Of a stretch of DNA of 64,000 bases, positions 51,838-61,591 are shown one piece after another (position 1 is the first letter of the stretch; the number at the start of each line of letters is the position of its first letter). The translations under genes and the position numbers were made by a program. Source of the stretch: Pseudobdellovibrionaceae bacterium. GTDB lineage: Bacteria > Bdellovibrionota > Bdellovibrionia > Bdellovibrionales > UBA1609. The notes under the pieces are model-generated. The model was not told the DNA's origin. It saw nothing but the letters and a program-made list of their open reading frames with translations, and did not search any database. The stretch covers positions 124,001-188,000 of the forward strand of contig JAMLIO010000006.1 of NCBI GenBank assembly GCA_023954155.1, given 5' to 3'.

Positions 51838-53689
51838 TGTCTTCTGCTTGAGCTTTAGGCAGAACATCTTCCAATATCACTTCGCCTCGTTTAACTAAAT
51901 TTTCCAACTTCTTATTTAACAAGGCCAACTGCTTTTCTTTCTCTGCTACTGACATAGTGTCGGGCTGACTAAGATCGTCTGAAACTACTTTTTTAGCTAA
52001 AGGCGACAAAGAGGCCAATACTTTGTCCATGATCTCTGGTATCACTCTGACCAAAGCCGTGATCTCTTGGTTGTTTGCACGTCTAAATAAAATTTCCGCA
52101 CTTGTTCCCTGCCACTGTCCAATAAAAGCAATATGTGCGTGGGTGCGTTTATAGTTTTCCACCACCACACCTGTAATTTGCGGTAAGGTCTGACACGCAT
52201 CCAATATACTCATCACACTCACAATTTTATCAAACGCAGAGGACATAGACACAGCCGATTCATCCATTTTTGTTTCAAAATAAGGAGCAATGTCTTTTTC
52301 GATCTGTTGTAAGTTATTTTTACTGATCGAATCCATTTGCGCTGCTGTTTTAAGAACATCCAACTTGGCTTCGGCATCTAATTTATCAAAATAACTTTTA
52401 CGCATTACATCTGGCATATAGGTCGAAACCACGGCCTGAATGTCAGCACTGTTTTGTAATAACACTTTGCTAACCGTACTGAATGAAGAGCTTCCCACAA
52501 AAGAGAAGGGGCGATGCAAGGTCTCTGAACCTAAGTTCACTACCGCAACCATATCCCAATATGTTTTACTCATCACATTGTGCTTTTCTTGATCACTCAT
52601 ATCGTGCATTTTGGCAAAGATCTCACCCATCTGTTCACGGTGCTCTTTGGGAATCGGTAAGGTTCCCAATACACTTCCAGATATTTCTGCAAAACATGCC
52701 AATTGCAAGTACCCACTCTCTCCGCGTTCACACCATTGGGTGACAAGGTTCTGTAAATCCGAAGTCACTTTTGGTGCTAACTCTTTAATTTGTGAAGTCA
52801 AATGAGCATTCTTTTCTACATAAAGTGCGACTTCATCCTTAGAGGTGGTTTGTGCCACAGCTTCACTACCTTGAGTTGCTCCACCGTTTTCAGTTTTATT
52901 TTCAATGTTGATCTCTGTAGATGGACCTTCTGCGCTTTGGCTAGAAGCTCCATTGCCCATCAAGATTCTCCACAAGAATATTCCCATTAAAATAGCAAAA
53001 GCTAAAACCAAATTGCCCGCTAAGCTTTGCATCTCTTTAAGTTTTTCCATAAAGCTTTTTTGCTTCTTGGACTTAGCACTGCTTTTACTTGCCAGACTGG
53101 CCACACCCGATTCAGGTTTTGCCCCATCGGGCTGGTTAAGGATTTCCTCTGCAGAGTCTGCGTCCTGAATAAATTGTACTTGTGACTTTCCAATAGTACC
53201 AAACTCTTCTTGCACACGAGCCTGTAACCACTCTGACACAATCTGCTTGATCCCATCACCCATGTCAGGTACAAGCCCCACCATAAATTCAATTTTACTT
53301 ACAGAAAATTTTTCTAGAGGATTTTTGAGATTTGATGACCCAAAATTAGCGTAACTTGCAAATAACGTGTCAGCGTCCAAATACCCAAGATCAAGCTCAG
53401 TATAAAGATCAGAATTTGCATTTTTATTATTGGCTCCAACAAGAGCTTCGTTAATAGTTAGATCTAGGCGAGCACCCATACTAAAATTTTCATGACTGAT
53501 AATAGACGAAAGCTCCTGAGAGTACCTGCGTACTAACATGTCTTCTAAGGCAGCTTTGGCACCAATAACTTCAGCGCTTTTTAAAGATCCTCCAGCAGGT
53601 CTTTCTTGCGCCAAAGCTGACAGGCTTAAAAACATGAAGCACATGTATGTAAAGATTGATAAGGAACGCAACAACTTTTGTCTCGGCAT
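51815..53689 (-). CDS. Membrane protein with FliF-like periplasmic part and FliG-like cytoplasmic part
   Basis: 624 residues from the ATG at 53689, one base past the upstream stop. A signal-like N-terminus (to about 28) is followed by a periplasmic region 40-175 that looks like a ring-building domain of FliF (AALEDMLVRRYSQELSSII, VSKIEFMVGLV). The single membrane span is at 223-243. After a linker, residues 409-470 resemble FliG middle (NSADIQAVVSTYMPDVM, LDAEAKLDVLKTAAQM, QIEKDI) and 530-605 FliG C-terminal (SLSPLAKKVVSDDL, KKLENLVKRGEVILED). These are pattern matches. No flagellar gene is near. A rotor- or scaffold-like role in an envelope complex is inference. Confidence 0.6.
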   Translation of the reverse strand: MPRQKLLRSLSIFTYMCFMFLSLSALAQERPAGGSLKSAEVIGAKAALEDMLVRRYSQELSSIISHENFSMGARLDLTINEALVGANNKNANSDLYTELDLGYLDADTLFASYANFGSSNLKNPLEKFSVSKIEFMVGLVPDMGDGIKQIVSEWLQARVQEEFGTIGKSQVQFIQDADSAEEILNQPDGAKPESGVASLASKSSAKSKKQKSFMEKLKEMQSLAGNLVLAFAILMGIFLWRILMGNGASSQSAEGPSTEINIENKTENGGATQGSEAVAQTTSKDEVALYVEKNAHLTSQIKELAPKVTSDLQNLVTQWCERGESGYLQLACFAEISGSVLGTLPIPKEHREQMGEIFAKMHDMSDQEKHNVMSKTYWDMVAVVNLGSETLHRPFSFVGSSSFSTVSKVLLQNSADIQAVVSTYMPDVMRKSYFDKLDAEAKLDVLKTAAQMDSISKNNLQQIEKDIAPYFETKMDESAVSMSSAFDKIVSVMSILDACQTLPQITGVVVENYKRTHAHIAFIGQWQGTSAEILFRRANNQEITALVRVIPEIMDKVLASLSPLAKKVVSDDLSQPDTMSVAEKEKQLALLNKKLENLVKRGEVILEDVLPKAQAEDSEGQVAA

Positions 53690-53690
53690 T

Positions 53691-54365
53691 TTACTGTCCA
53701 CCAGCACTTGGCTTATTATTCGATGTTGGTACTCGGGTTGGAATTTTTAATGTTTCACGTACTTTACCTGCCATATCCACAGCAGTTTTAAGTTCAGGAT
53801 TTACCGCTAATGCGCTTTCATACCACTTCAAACTTTCCTCAAACTCACCACGCGCATAATGAATTGCCGCTTTCATAGAAAGAGCACGATCAAACTGAGG
53901 GTATGCCGCAAGAACTTTATCTATCTCAATCAAAGCACGCTCAAATTGTTTGGTGTTAGCAAACTGTTGAGACAAAAATAATCCATCAACAAGATCTTTT
54001 GCTGTTTTCATTTCAACTTCTTTATCAGAAGGATCAAGCTTAAGAACAATCTCTGCACCTAGGCTGCCTGCTGCCTGTACTGGAACCCAAATGTCTTTAG
54101 TTTTAAATCCTTCCTTTTTGATAATGATATTTACCAAACCACCAGGATGATTTTGCCCTTTTAGATGCTCATCTAATTCTTCACCACTTTTACTTAGAGG
54201 AGTCATTCCTATGGTTTTAGGTTCATTTGTGCCTGAATCAACTATAAATACTTCTGCTTGATCTGGCTCTGTGACAACTTTAAATGAAAAAGAGGCACAT
54301 CCATAGAGACTTAGAGTTACTGCGGCTAAAACTAATACTTTTATTTTAAACAATTGGTTTTCCAT
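53691..54365 (-). CDS. Lipoprotein with PEGA-like and TPR domains
   Basis: 224 residues, lipobox LYGC (Cys23). A PEGA-like beta domain (VVTEPDQAEVFIVDSG, GLVNIIIKKEGFKTKDIWVPV) spans about 30-110. Two or three TPR motifs follow (FERALIEIDKVLAAYPQFDRAL, FEESLKWYESALAVNPELK), suited to protein binding. It starts the run of three envelope genes with the FliG-like protein and a barrel, with one base between its stop and the next ATG. Confidence 0.78.
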   Translation of the reverse strand: MENQLFKIKVLVLAAVTLSLYGCASFSFKVVTEPDQAEVFIVDSGTNEPKTIGMTPLSKSGEELDEHLKGQNHPGGLVNIIIKKEGFKTKDIWVPVQAAGSLGAEIVLKLDPSDKEVEMKTAKDLVDGLFLSQQFANTKQFERALIEIDKVLAAYPQFDRALSMKAAIHYARGEFEESLKWYESALAVNPELKTAVDMAGKVRETLKIPTRVPTSNNKPSAGGQ

Positions 54366-54623
54366 ATATGATGAATATCGTAAATATTGTAGACAACCTT
54401 TATATTGCCTTGAAACAATCTTTACTTAGGTCTTACATCAGTTTTCACTTTATCAAAGGCCGCACCAAAGTCCTGCTTCTGATCATAGTAAATTTTTAAA
54501 TTTTTGGGACTAAGGTTTTAAGAAATTAAAATTTATATTTACTTTTGCAATTTTTCCTGTGTCAAAACAGGCAGGCATATCATTTGTTAGATTCGCGTTC
54601 CTATAAAAGCAAACCTCTCAACC

Positions 54624-57600
54624 TTATGGATTTACATTCACCTTTAAGAACGAACCCCTAAATCTTGTGGCACCAGCAGTAGGAGTGATTCTGGTCATAT
54701 ATCTTCCTTGTGCCCCCAGAGTCAGAGCAGGCGACACACGCATTTGCATCACTTGCGAGTTCACCGTAAAGGTTCCCCCAGACACCACACTCATATTAGC
54801 TGTGCCAGAATCATCTGTGCTGACCAGCAACGAGATATCGGATTGGTCCCCAAGAGACTCCGTTCTTGCTAACGTATGAAAGTAAACCTGTGGACTTGTA
54901 AAACTATCTAAGTCTAAGAAAGCCCGTTCTTGCGTTAAAGACGCCTGTGTTGTAATTCCTTCCGCATAAGAGTTCATTCTAAATACAGACTGAGCCTTTT
55001 TCAGGTTTTTCAGCTTCACCCACAGACCTGCTTTATACAAACTTACACTTCCATCATCGCAGTTCAGTTCGCAACGAATCACTGCACGATAAAATTGGTT
55101 TTCATTAGGCACACCAAAATATGTTGCTCCTTCATTAAAGGGAATCGACGCCATGGCGATATTAGGACTTACAAATCGTGTCTCTGTCATAGGCACCAGC
55201 GCATTGGTGTTGATGTTCTGTAACCCTAATAACCCTTGTGATGTACCCTGAGTGGCCACTAAAGCTTCTAACTCCCAAGCGTTGTACTCTTCGATCTTAT
55301 AAAGAGATTGAGCCTGACGTTGGAACCATAATGACTGATCGTATTCAGAGTAGTTGGTACTCGACGTTGTGTAAACCGATTGCAAAGCATCCTCAGTTGA
55401 ATTTCCATCTAATGCCAATAACGGATAATACAACTTAGTTTTGGTGGCATTCACTTGATTGACCAAAATTCGAGCCGCAAAAACATTTAAATCTGAATTG
55501 TAGGTGGTGCCTGACAACAGAACACGGTACACATCACGACCTGCATTTAAAACCACTGTCGTTCTTAAGCGAAGAGCTTCATTTTGATTTGCAGGAACAA
55601 TGATACTTCCTACAATATTGTCACTGCTATCTACAATAGAAACAGCTCGCGATACGGTATCAAAATTACTGGCAATAATTTCAAACTCATAATTTTGAAC
55701 CCCATCATAGTCAGTAGAATCAAAGGACACCTGCGATCTTGCAAAAACCAAATCTTCAAGACCTGAAGAGGCTAATGCAATGTCTAGCATTTCTATTGGG
55801 ACTTGCAGTTTAATATGTCCGCTGGTCACAAGTGAGGCTTCATTCGATACGATAGCACTCCCTGCTCCTGACATAACGGCTTCAACAACATAAAAATACT
55901 GCTTACTCGACTCTACATGTTCATCAACAAAGCTGTCTACCGTCACATTTCCAATAGGTCCGTAAGGTCCACCAGAAATTTCACTACGAAGAATTCTGTA
56001 AGAATCTGCTCCAGCCACTAGGTTCCAGCTTAAATTGACTCCTGTAGGCACATTCGCTGCAACTAAGTTAAATGTCGGTGCCACTATCGTGACTGCAGCA
56101 ACATCAGAATCTAGCGAAGGAACACCAGATGAGTTAATGGCTGTGATTTTATAATAATAAGTCTGTGACGAAGATACAGTGGCATCAACATAGGTGTCTA
56201 CAAGACCAGTAACTTGAGCTATTTCGGCAAATGGTCCACTTGGATTTGTAGATCGCCAAACCTTGTATCCTACAACATTAGGAACAACAATCCATTGCAA
56301 GTGCACAGAAGATAAAGTCAATGCTTGTGCGAAAAATCCTTCTGGTTTTAATGGAGCTGATCCTGCACTGACAGCATCAGACACTGCGGATTGTGACATC
56401 TTAATTCCACTGGACCTAATGCCTTGATATTTATAGTAGTAGGTTTGCAATGGATCTATACTGCTGTCTGTATAACTTGTTGAAGAGTGGTTAGGAACAA
56501 GCACAGAAAAGTCGACACCATTATCCGATCTCCATATAGTATACCCTACAGCAGAAGGAACACTCGCCCATGTTACAGAAATAGAATTTGTAAGAGGAAG
56601 AGCCTCTGCTAAGGGCTTAGGTGGCTGCGCTTGTACATACAGAGTTGCTTCATTAGACGCCGCACTTTCTACGCTTCCATTTACGGCTTTAACTATAAAA
56701 TAATAGTTGGTGTTTGCGGATAGTCCACTAACAGTCACTCCATTAGTACTACTTGTTGTTAAGTGAATAGAAGAATACATCCCTGAACTTGTGGAAACAT
56801 AAACATTATATCTATTTCCACCTCGAGTTCCAATCCACGATAAGACCGCTTCAGTTCCTGTACCATTATTTTCAACCACTAAGTTTGAAGGGGCCAAAGG
56901 CGTTAGACCAGGAGTCACACCCGTGGTCATCGGTGTGAACATTTCTAGCACTCCATAGTCCACTTCCAAACGATAAAAATAAATTTGACCATTGCTGACT
57001 GTGGTGTCTACGTAGCTTGACGAGGTATAACCCGCCACTAGAGTAGTAAAGCTCACACCATCTAAAGATCGCTGAATCTTTACACTGGTGGCCCCCGCTG
57101 GCAACGACCAGCTCAATTCAATCTGTCCATCACCCTGAATTGTGGCAGGAGCTTGTGATGGGGCTTGGTAAGTCCAAATTGACACGGCGGCGGATTCATA
57201 TCGATTCTCGCCAATGTTAGCCGCCACTTTGATAAACACCTCTGTCGCTGGAGTAAATCCAGAAACATTGGCACTGGTGGCAGCAGTAGTCTGCCTTAAA
57301 GTATAAGGTCCTGCAGCATTTGTGGCTGAATATAAAGTATAATTCGTTGCAGTTGCTACTCTTGGCCACTCTGCACGTACTGTTGTGGAATTCACAAGAG
57401 ACAACGACACATTTGAGGGCATAATTGCCAAAGTGCTTATCCCAGAGACCACGGCCGATCTTGTGCCCATATCATTATTGTCAAAGTTAAACCTAGCTGC
57501 CACTCGATAGTAATAGCCCTTGTTCGGATCAATAGATGAGTCCGTGTAAGATGACAAAGTTGTATTATCAATAGCAACAAAACCACCATTGGCATTTTCT

Positions 57601-60600
57601 GACCTATAAACAATATAATCGGATGCCCCAGCCACATTATTCCAACTTAAATCTAAATGGTCATCGTATGCCGTTAACCCCAAACCTAAAATAGGCGAAT
57701 TTCTGTACATCACCACATTGCTTTCTGCAGATTCAGTATCTCCCCAATTTGCCGTTACTTTGTAATAATTAGTTCCCGCCACTGTGGCTGGATTTTGTAC
57801 ATAGGCATTAGTATATGTACCTGGAAGTTTAGTAAAAGGACCCGATGGGTTTGTTGCCCTATAGAGATTAAATCCATTATAATAATGAGGTGGCGTCCAC
57901 GACAGCAACACATCTCCTGTCTCGCCAGTGGTTAATGTCAAATTCATAGGACCTGCAGGAGATGCGGCCGCTGTGGCCCCTTTAATATCTGAATTGTGCC
58001 CTATGAAAACTTTAATCGGATTTCCTTCAACGATCTCTGTAACGTAAGCTTGCAAATAATAATAAGCCCCACTGCCATTAGGAATAGAATCCACATAACT
58101 ATTGGTGGTGAGTCCCGTTGCAATTTTCACGTAATCCCCATCATACCTGTCAGACCTAAAAAGATCGTAGTATGTGGTATAGGAACTTAACCTTGATGGT
58201 TTAGACAAAGTATTCCAAGACATGATGATTTTATTATCACCACCCTCAACCGTCAGAGTAGAAGGACTTGAAGTAGGATAAACACCAATAAAATTGGCAG
58301 GAACAGAAATGTCATCACCCCACGCTGTTGTCACTGTAAAATAATGGATCCTACCGTCATAGTTATTGTAACATCTCACAGCTTTAGTATCTGTGGTTGA
58401 GGCTACTACTGTGGCGATCGCTGGATTATTTTCAGCATCATAAATATTAAATCTTTCATAATGGGAAGGGGCTGTCCAAGACATCTCTACCCCACCACCA
58501 CTACAACTACCGATATCTTTAGGCACTAATGAAAAGTTTAGTGGCGCATCAGGAACCTGTCTTGGAACCGCAGACGCTACATTTGATTGCAAACTAACTC
58601 CTGATGGATTTTGAGCTGTCACAATATAGTAATACGTCTGTCCATCTGTAAGACCATAATCTGTGTAGGTTGTTGTTGTGATCGAAACACCTAAATCTAC
58701 AAATGGACCTGCGTACTGTGTAGATCGTCCAATTTTATAAACCATGTTTTGTGGGAAACCACTCCACGCCAGACGCACTCTTTGACTTGTAGCATGTGCC
58801 GTTAAATTCGCCGCTTGAATAGGTGGAGGAGCACTGGTGGTCACAGATGCCACATCTGAGTTTTGGCTTCGTCCCGTATTGTTACTTGCAAAAACACGGT
58901 AATAGTAAGTGGTGTTGTCACTCACATGAATGTCTCTATACAGATTTGATAATAGCCCTGTAGTCACAATAGTAAAAGGTCCGTCCGCATATAGAGATCG
59001 TTCTACTGTATACGTAGGAACAGGTCTCGAAGTTGTATCTGGAATCCATTGAAAAGAAACAGATCCATCCGAATTATTAAAAGCTCCCATAACTTGTGGA
59101 GCTTGATCGTAATGCACATAAGTGATCAACTCTGCACAGTTTGAAAGTGTTCCCACTTCATTCACTGTTTGCCCATATAAAGTGGTGCTTGCATTTTCTG
59201 GAACTTCCACAGCGAATCCGCTTCCCATAAATGCTGTCGGCGAACCCGTTGCCAATAAGTCTGTACACGTTGCATTGGTATACACCGACATACTCACTTT
59301 ATTCATAAAATCATGGGAAAATGTAAAATTACCTGAAATAAGAATTTTATTATTATAAGATGGGGGCTCAGGTGTCACAGAATAAAAAACTGGAGCACCT
59401 GGAACCAACGCATTATGGGTGTAATCTGTTAGGAAAGTACATGCCGTTGCATTCCCCGCAGCATCAAATGATCGAGCATAAATATTAGAAATATTGTTGG
59501 GAGGAAGATTTAATAAAATTCCCGTTGTTGAAAACTCTTCTGGGGTTCCCTCTCCAATATTATTAGAACACATACTGCTATCATAAAGCACCACACGATT
59601 AGGCACTAATTGACTGGCCATATTATGTAAAGCCTGTCCAAAAATAAGAGGTTCATAAGACTGATTATTGGGAGACAACGGCGTTGTGCTGGTATAGGTC
59701 GGATCAATAGGAGGGACAGTGTTATGAATATACTGAGTGATCAATACACATTGTGATGGGTTTCCATAAACGTCTACGGCTCTTCCATAAATATCTGTGG
59801 TTGAATTTGCAGACAAGGTCACTTGCACACCTGATGCTGTAAATCGACCTCTGGTTCCTGACCCTAAAAGCGAGGTGCATGACATATCTGAATATAAAGA
59901 CACTGTGGCAATACTACTGTCAGCTGTACCTATAATGCTGGGAGTGGTACTGGCATTAGAAGGTGATGTAGGAAAACTTCCATAAAATCCTGGAGCTGGA
60001 GCCTCAACCGTAGAATGATCATAGGTCGCAAAGAATGTACACTCAGAAATGTTTCCTTCCAAATCTGAAGCCTGCACATAAATTGCCGTGATGGCGTTAT
60101 CATCGACAGACACTTCTATGCCCAGACCAGGATCGACTAATTCATCTGCTGTCCCCGACCCGATCACTACTAAACATTCTGAATCTTTGTACATCACTAA
60201 ATTCGTAGTGCGAGGCTCAACGGTTCCAAAAAGATGAGGTGTCGTACTGGAATTATTAGGAGAGGCAGGAAAAGAGTGGGTGAATGCAGGTGGATCAGGA
60301 GGAATAATATTATACATGTATTGGGTCAGAAGCAGACAAGGTGATCCATTATTAGCATGATCAAAAGCCTTCACATAGATGGACGTCTCTTCGTTGGTCT
60401 TCACACCCACTGCCACACCCAAGCCTTCAAATTCGGCTTTAGTGCCCATACCAATCATATTATTACAAATGTGAGAATCATAAAATTCCAGTCTCGTAGT
60501 ATCTGCCGAACTAAAACCTTTCATTCTCGGTAGTGGAGTCACATTACTCGGTGATGTGGGGTCAGCTGAACTAAACGTGGGATTTACAGGAGCAATATTA

Positions 60601-61577
60601 TCATGGGTGTATTGGCTTAAGAGCACACACACCGAAGGATTGTTCATATCATCAAAAGACTGAGCGTAAAGTGATGTTGTAGAGTTTGCCGTCAACTCCA
60701 CTTGAAAGCCTGTTGTGGCAAATTCTGTAGGACTTCCCTCTACAAGCAAGTTAGAACATGCAGGGTTTCTATAAACTCTGATCACTTCTGAGTCTACCCC
60801 ACCTTGAATACGTAACGTTGGACTCACGACTTGGTTACTTGGAGACAAAGGCACAATAGATAAAAGTTGTGGTGGGTCCGACAGGGCATCAGAGTGTTTA
60901 AATTCTGTAAGCCTTGTACACGCTGAATACTGATCTAAGTTGTCTTTAGTGCGCGCATAAATTTCTGTAGTTGTATTGGGTGTCAAAGTTAAAACAATAC
61001 CTGTGCTTGAAAATGCACTTCTTGCTCCTACCGCTAATGGGTCCGTACATGCTATATCACTGAAGAACTCAATGGTTGAAGTCAAAGGAAATGCTGTTCC
61101 TGAAAGTATAGGTGAAAATGTGTCTCTGGATGGAGACGCTGGAATCATACCTGAAAGCACAGGCACATCAGGCTCTAAAACAGGGACTTCGTAAGCCACA
61201 ACAAGATCACAACTGGCTTGGGTTTGAACACTGACATAAATATCAACCGTAGGGTCTCTGGGCAGTACCAAGTCTATACCCTGGGCTCTAAACGCATTGA
61301 TTGTCATCTGTCCCAAAGGCACACCCATGCAGTCTGAATTGCTATAAAAGTGTAAGAGGTCTAAACCTAAATGCCCCGATCCCACCATACTGCCATCTGC
61401 ATGTACGTTAAGAGTATGAAGATTATAATCCGTAACACTGATGGTACTAAAAAGAACAGGAGATTCGCTTGATGGTTTTTCTGCTAGCTTTCCGTCGCGA
61501 CACGAAGATAGGCCTAAACTTACTGAAAGCAGCAAGAAAAGCCAGTGTAATTTTAGGTCACGTACCAGAACTAACAT
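54624..61577 (-). CDS. Giant lipoprotein with Ig-like and fibronectin type III repeats
   Basis: 2317 residues with lipobox LSSC (Cys26). The first part has about eight related units of 85-95 residues, most with a SPSN turn, a first Cys in the strand and a second Cys near the end (one disulfide each expected). About twelve fibronectin type III-like repeats of 90-100 residues follow, each with a -YYYRV- or similar strand. The last 330 residues form a separate domain, with no sorting signal seen. It is a likely surface adhesin. It begins 14 bases after the FG-GAP/VCBS gene and is co-transcribed with it. Confidence 0.85.
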   Translation of the reverse strand: MLVLVRDLKLHWLFLLLSVSLGLSSCRDGKLAEKPSSESPVLFSTISVTDYNLHTLNVHADGSMVGSGHLGLDLLHFYSNSDCMGVPLGQMTINAFRAQGIDLVLPRDPTVDIYVSVQTQASCDLVVAYEVPVLEPDVPVLSGMIPASPSRDTFSPILSGTAFPLTSTIEFFSDIACTDPLAVGARSAFSSTGIVLTLTPNTTTEIYARTKDNLDQYSACTRLTEFKHSDALSDPPQLLSIVPLSPSNQVVSPTLRIQGGVDSEVIRVYRNPACSNLLVEGSPTEFATTGFQVELTANSTTSLYAQSFDDMNNPSVCVLLSQYTHDNIAPVNPTFSSADPTSPSNVTPLPRMKGFSSADTTRLEFYDSHICNNMIGMGTKAEFEGLGVAVGVKTNEETSIYVKAFDHANNGSPCLLLTQYMYNIIPPDPPAFTHSFPASPNNSSTTPHLFGTVEPRTTNLVMYKDSECLVVIGSGTADELVDPGLGIEVSVDDNAITAIYVQASDLEGNISECTFFATYDHSTVEAPAPGFYGSFPTSPSNASTTPSIIGTADSSIATVSLYSDMSCTSLLGSGTRGRFTASGVQVTLSANSTTDIYGRAVDVYGNPSQCVLITQYIHNTVPPIDPTYTSTTPLSPNNQSYEPLIFGQALHNMASQLVPNRVVLYDSSMCSNNIGEGTPEEFSTTGILLNLPPNNISNIYARSFDAAGNATACTFLTDYTHNALVPGAPVFYSVTPEPPSYNNKILISGNFTFSHDFMNKVSMSVYTNATCTDLLATGSPTAFMGSGFAVEVPENASTTLYGQTVNEVGTLSNCAELITYVHYDQAPQVMGAFNNSDGSVSFQWIPDTTSRPVPTYTVERSLYADGPFTIVTTGLLSNLYRDIHVSDNTTYYYRVFASNNTGRSQNSDVASVTTSAPPPIQAANLTAHATSQRVRLAWSGFPQNMVYKIGRSTQYAGPFVDLGVSITTTTYTDYGLTDGQTYYYIVTAQNPSGVSLQSNVASAVPRQVPDAPLNFSLVPKDIGSCSGGGVEMSWTAPSHYERFNIYDAENNPAIATVVASTTDTKAVRCYNNYDGRIHYFTVTTAWGDDISVPANFIGVYPTSSPSTLTVEGGDNKIIMSWNTLSKPSRLSSYTTYYDLFRSDRYDGDYVKIATGLTTNSYVDSIPNGSGAYYYLQAYVTEIVEGNPIKVFIGHNSDIKGATAAASPAGPMNLTLTTGETGDVLLSWTPPHYYNGFNLYRATNPSGPFTKLPGTYTNAYVQNPATVAGTNYYKVTANWGDTESAESNVVMYRNSPILGLGLTAYDDHLDLSWNNVAGASDYIVYRSENANGGFVAIDNTTLSSYTDSSIDPNKGYYYRVAARFNFDNNDMGTRSAVVSGISTLAIMPSNVSLSLVNSTTVRAEWPRVATATNYTLYSATNAAGPYTLRQTTAATSANVSGFTPATEVFIKVAANIGENRYESAAVSIWTYQAPSQAPATIQGDGQIELSWSLPAGATSVKIQRSLDGVSFTTLVAGYTSSSYVDTTVSNGQIYFYRLEVDYGVLEMFTPMTTGVTPGLTPLAPSNLVVENNGTGTEAVLSWIGTRGGNRYNVYVSTSSGMYSSIHLTTSSTNGVTVSGLSANTNYYFIVKAVNGSVESAASNEATLYVQAQPPKPLAEALPLTNSISVTWASVPSAVGYTIWRSDNGVDFSVLVPNHSSTSYTDSSIDPLQTYYYKYQGIRSSGIKMSQSAVSDAVSAGSAPLKPEGFFAQALTLSSVHLQWIVVPNVVGYKVWRSTNPSGPFAEIAQVTGLVDTYVDATVSSSQTYYYKITAINSSGVPSLDSDVAAVTIVAPTFNLVAANVPTGVNLSWNLVAGADSYRILRSEISGGPYGPIGNVTVDSFVDEHVESSKQYFYVVEAVMSGAGSAIVSNEASLVTSGHIKLQVPIEMLDIALASSGLEDLVFARSQVSFDSTDYDGVQNYEFEIIASNFDTVSRAVSIVDSSDNIVGSIIVPANQNEALRLRTTVVLNAGRDVYRVLLSGTTYNSDLNVFAARILVNQVNATKTKLYYPLLALDGNSTEDALQSVYTTSSTNYSEYDQSLWFQRQAQSLYKIEEYNAWELEALVATQGTSQGLLGLQNINTNALVPMTETRFVSPNIAMASIPFNEGATYFGVPNENQFYRAVIRCELNCDDGSVSLYKAGLWVKLKNLKKAQSVFRMNSYAEGITTQASLTQERAFLDLDSFTSPQVYFHTLARTESLGDQSDISLLVSTDDSGTANMSVVSGGTFTVNSQVMQMRVSPALTLGAQGRYMTRITPTAGATRFRGSFLKVNVNP

Positions 61578-61591
61578 TTGTTTATTAACCC

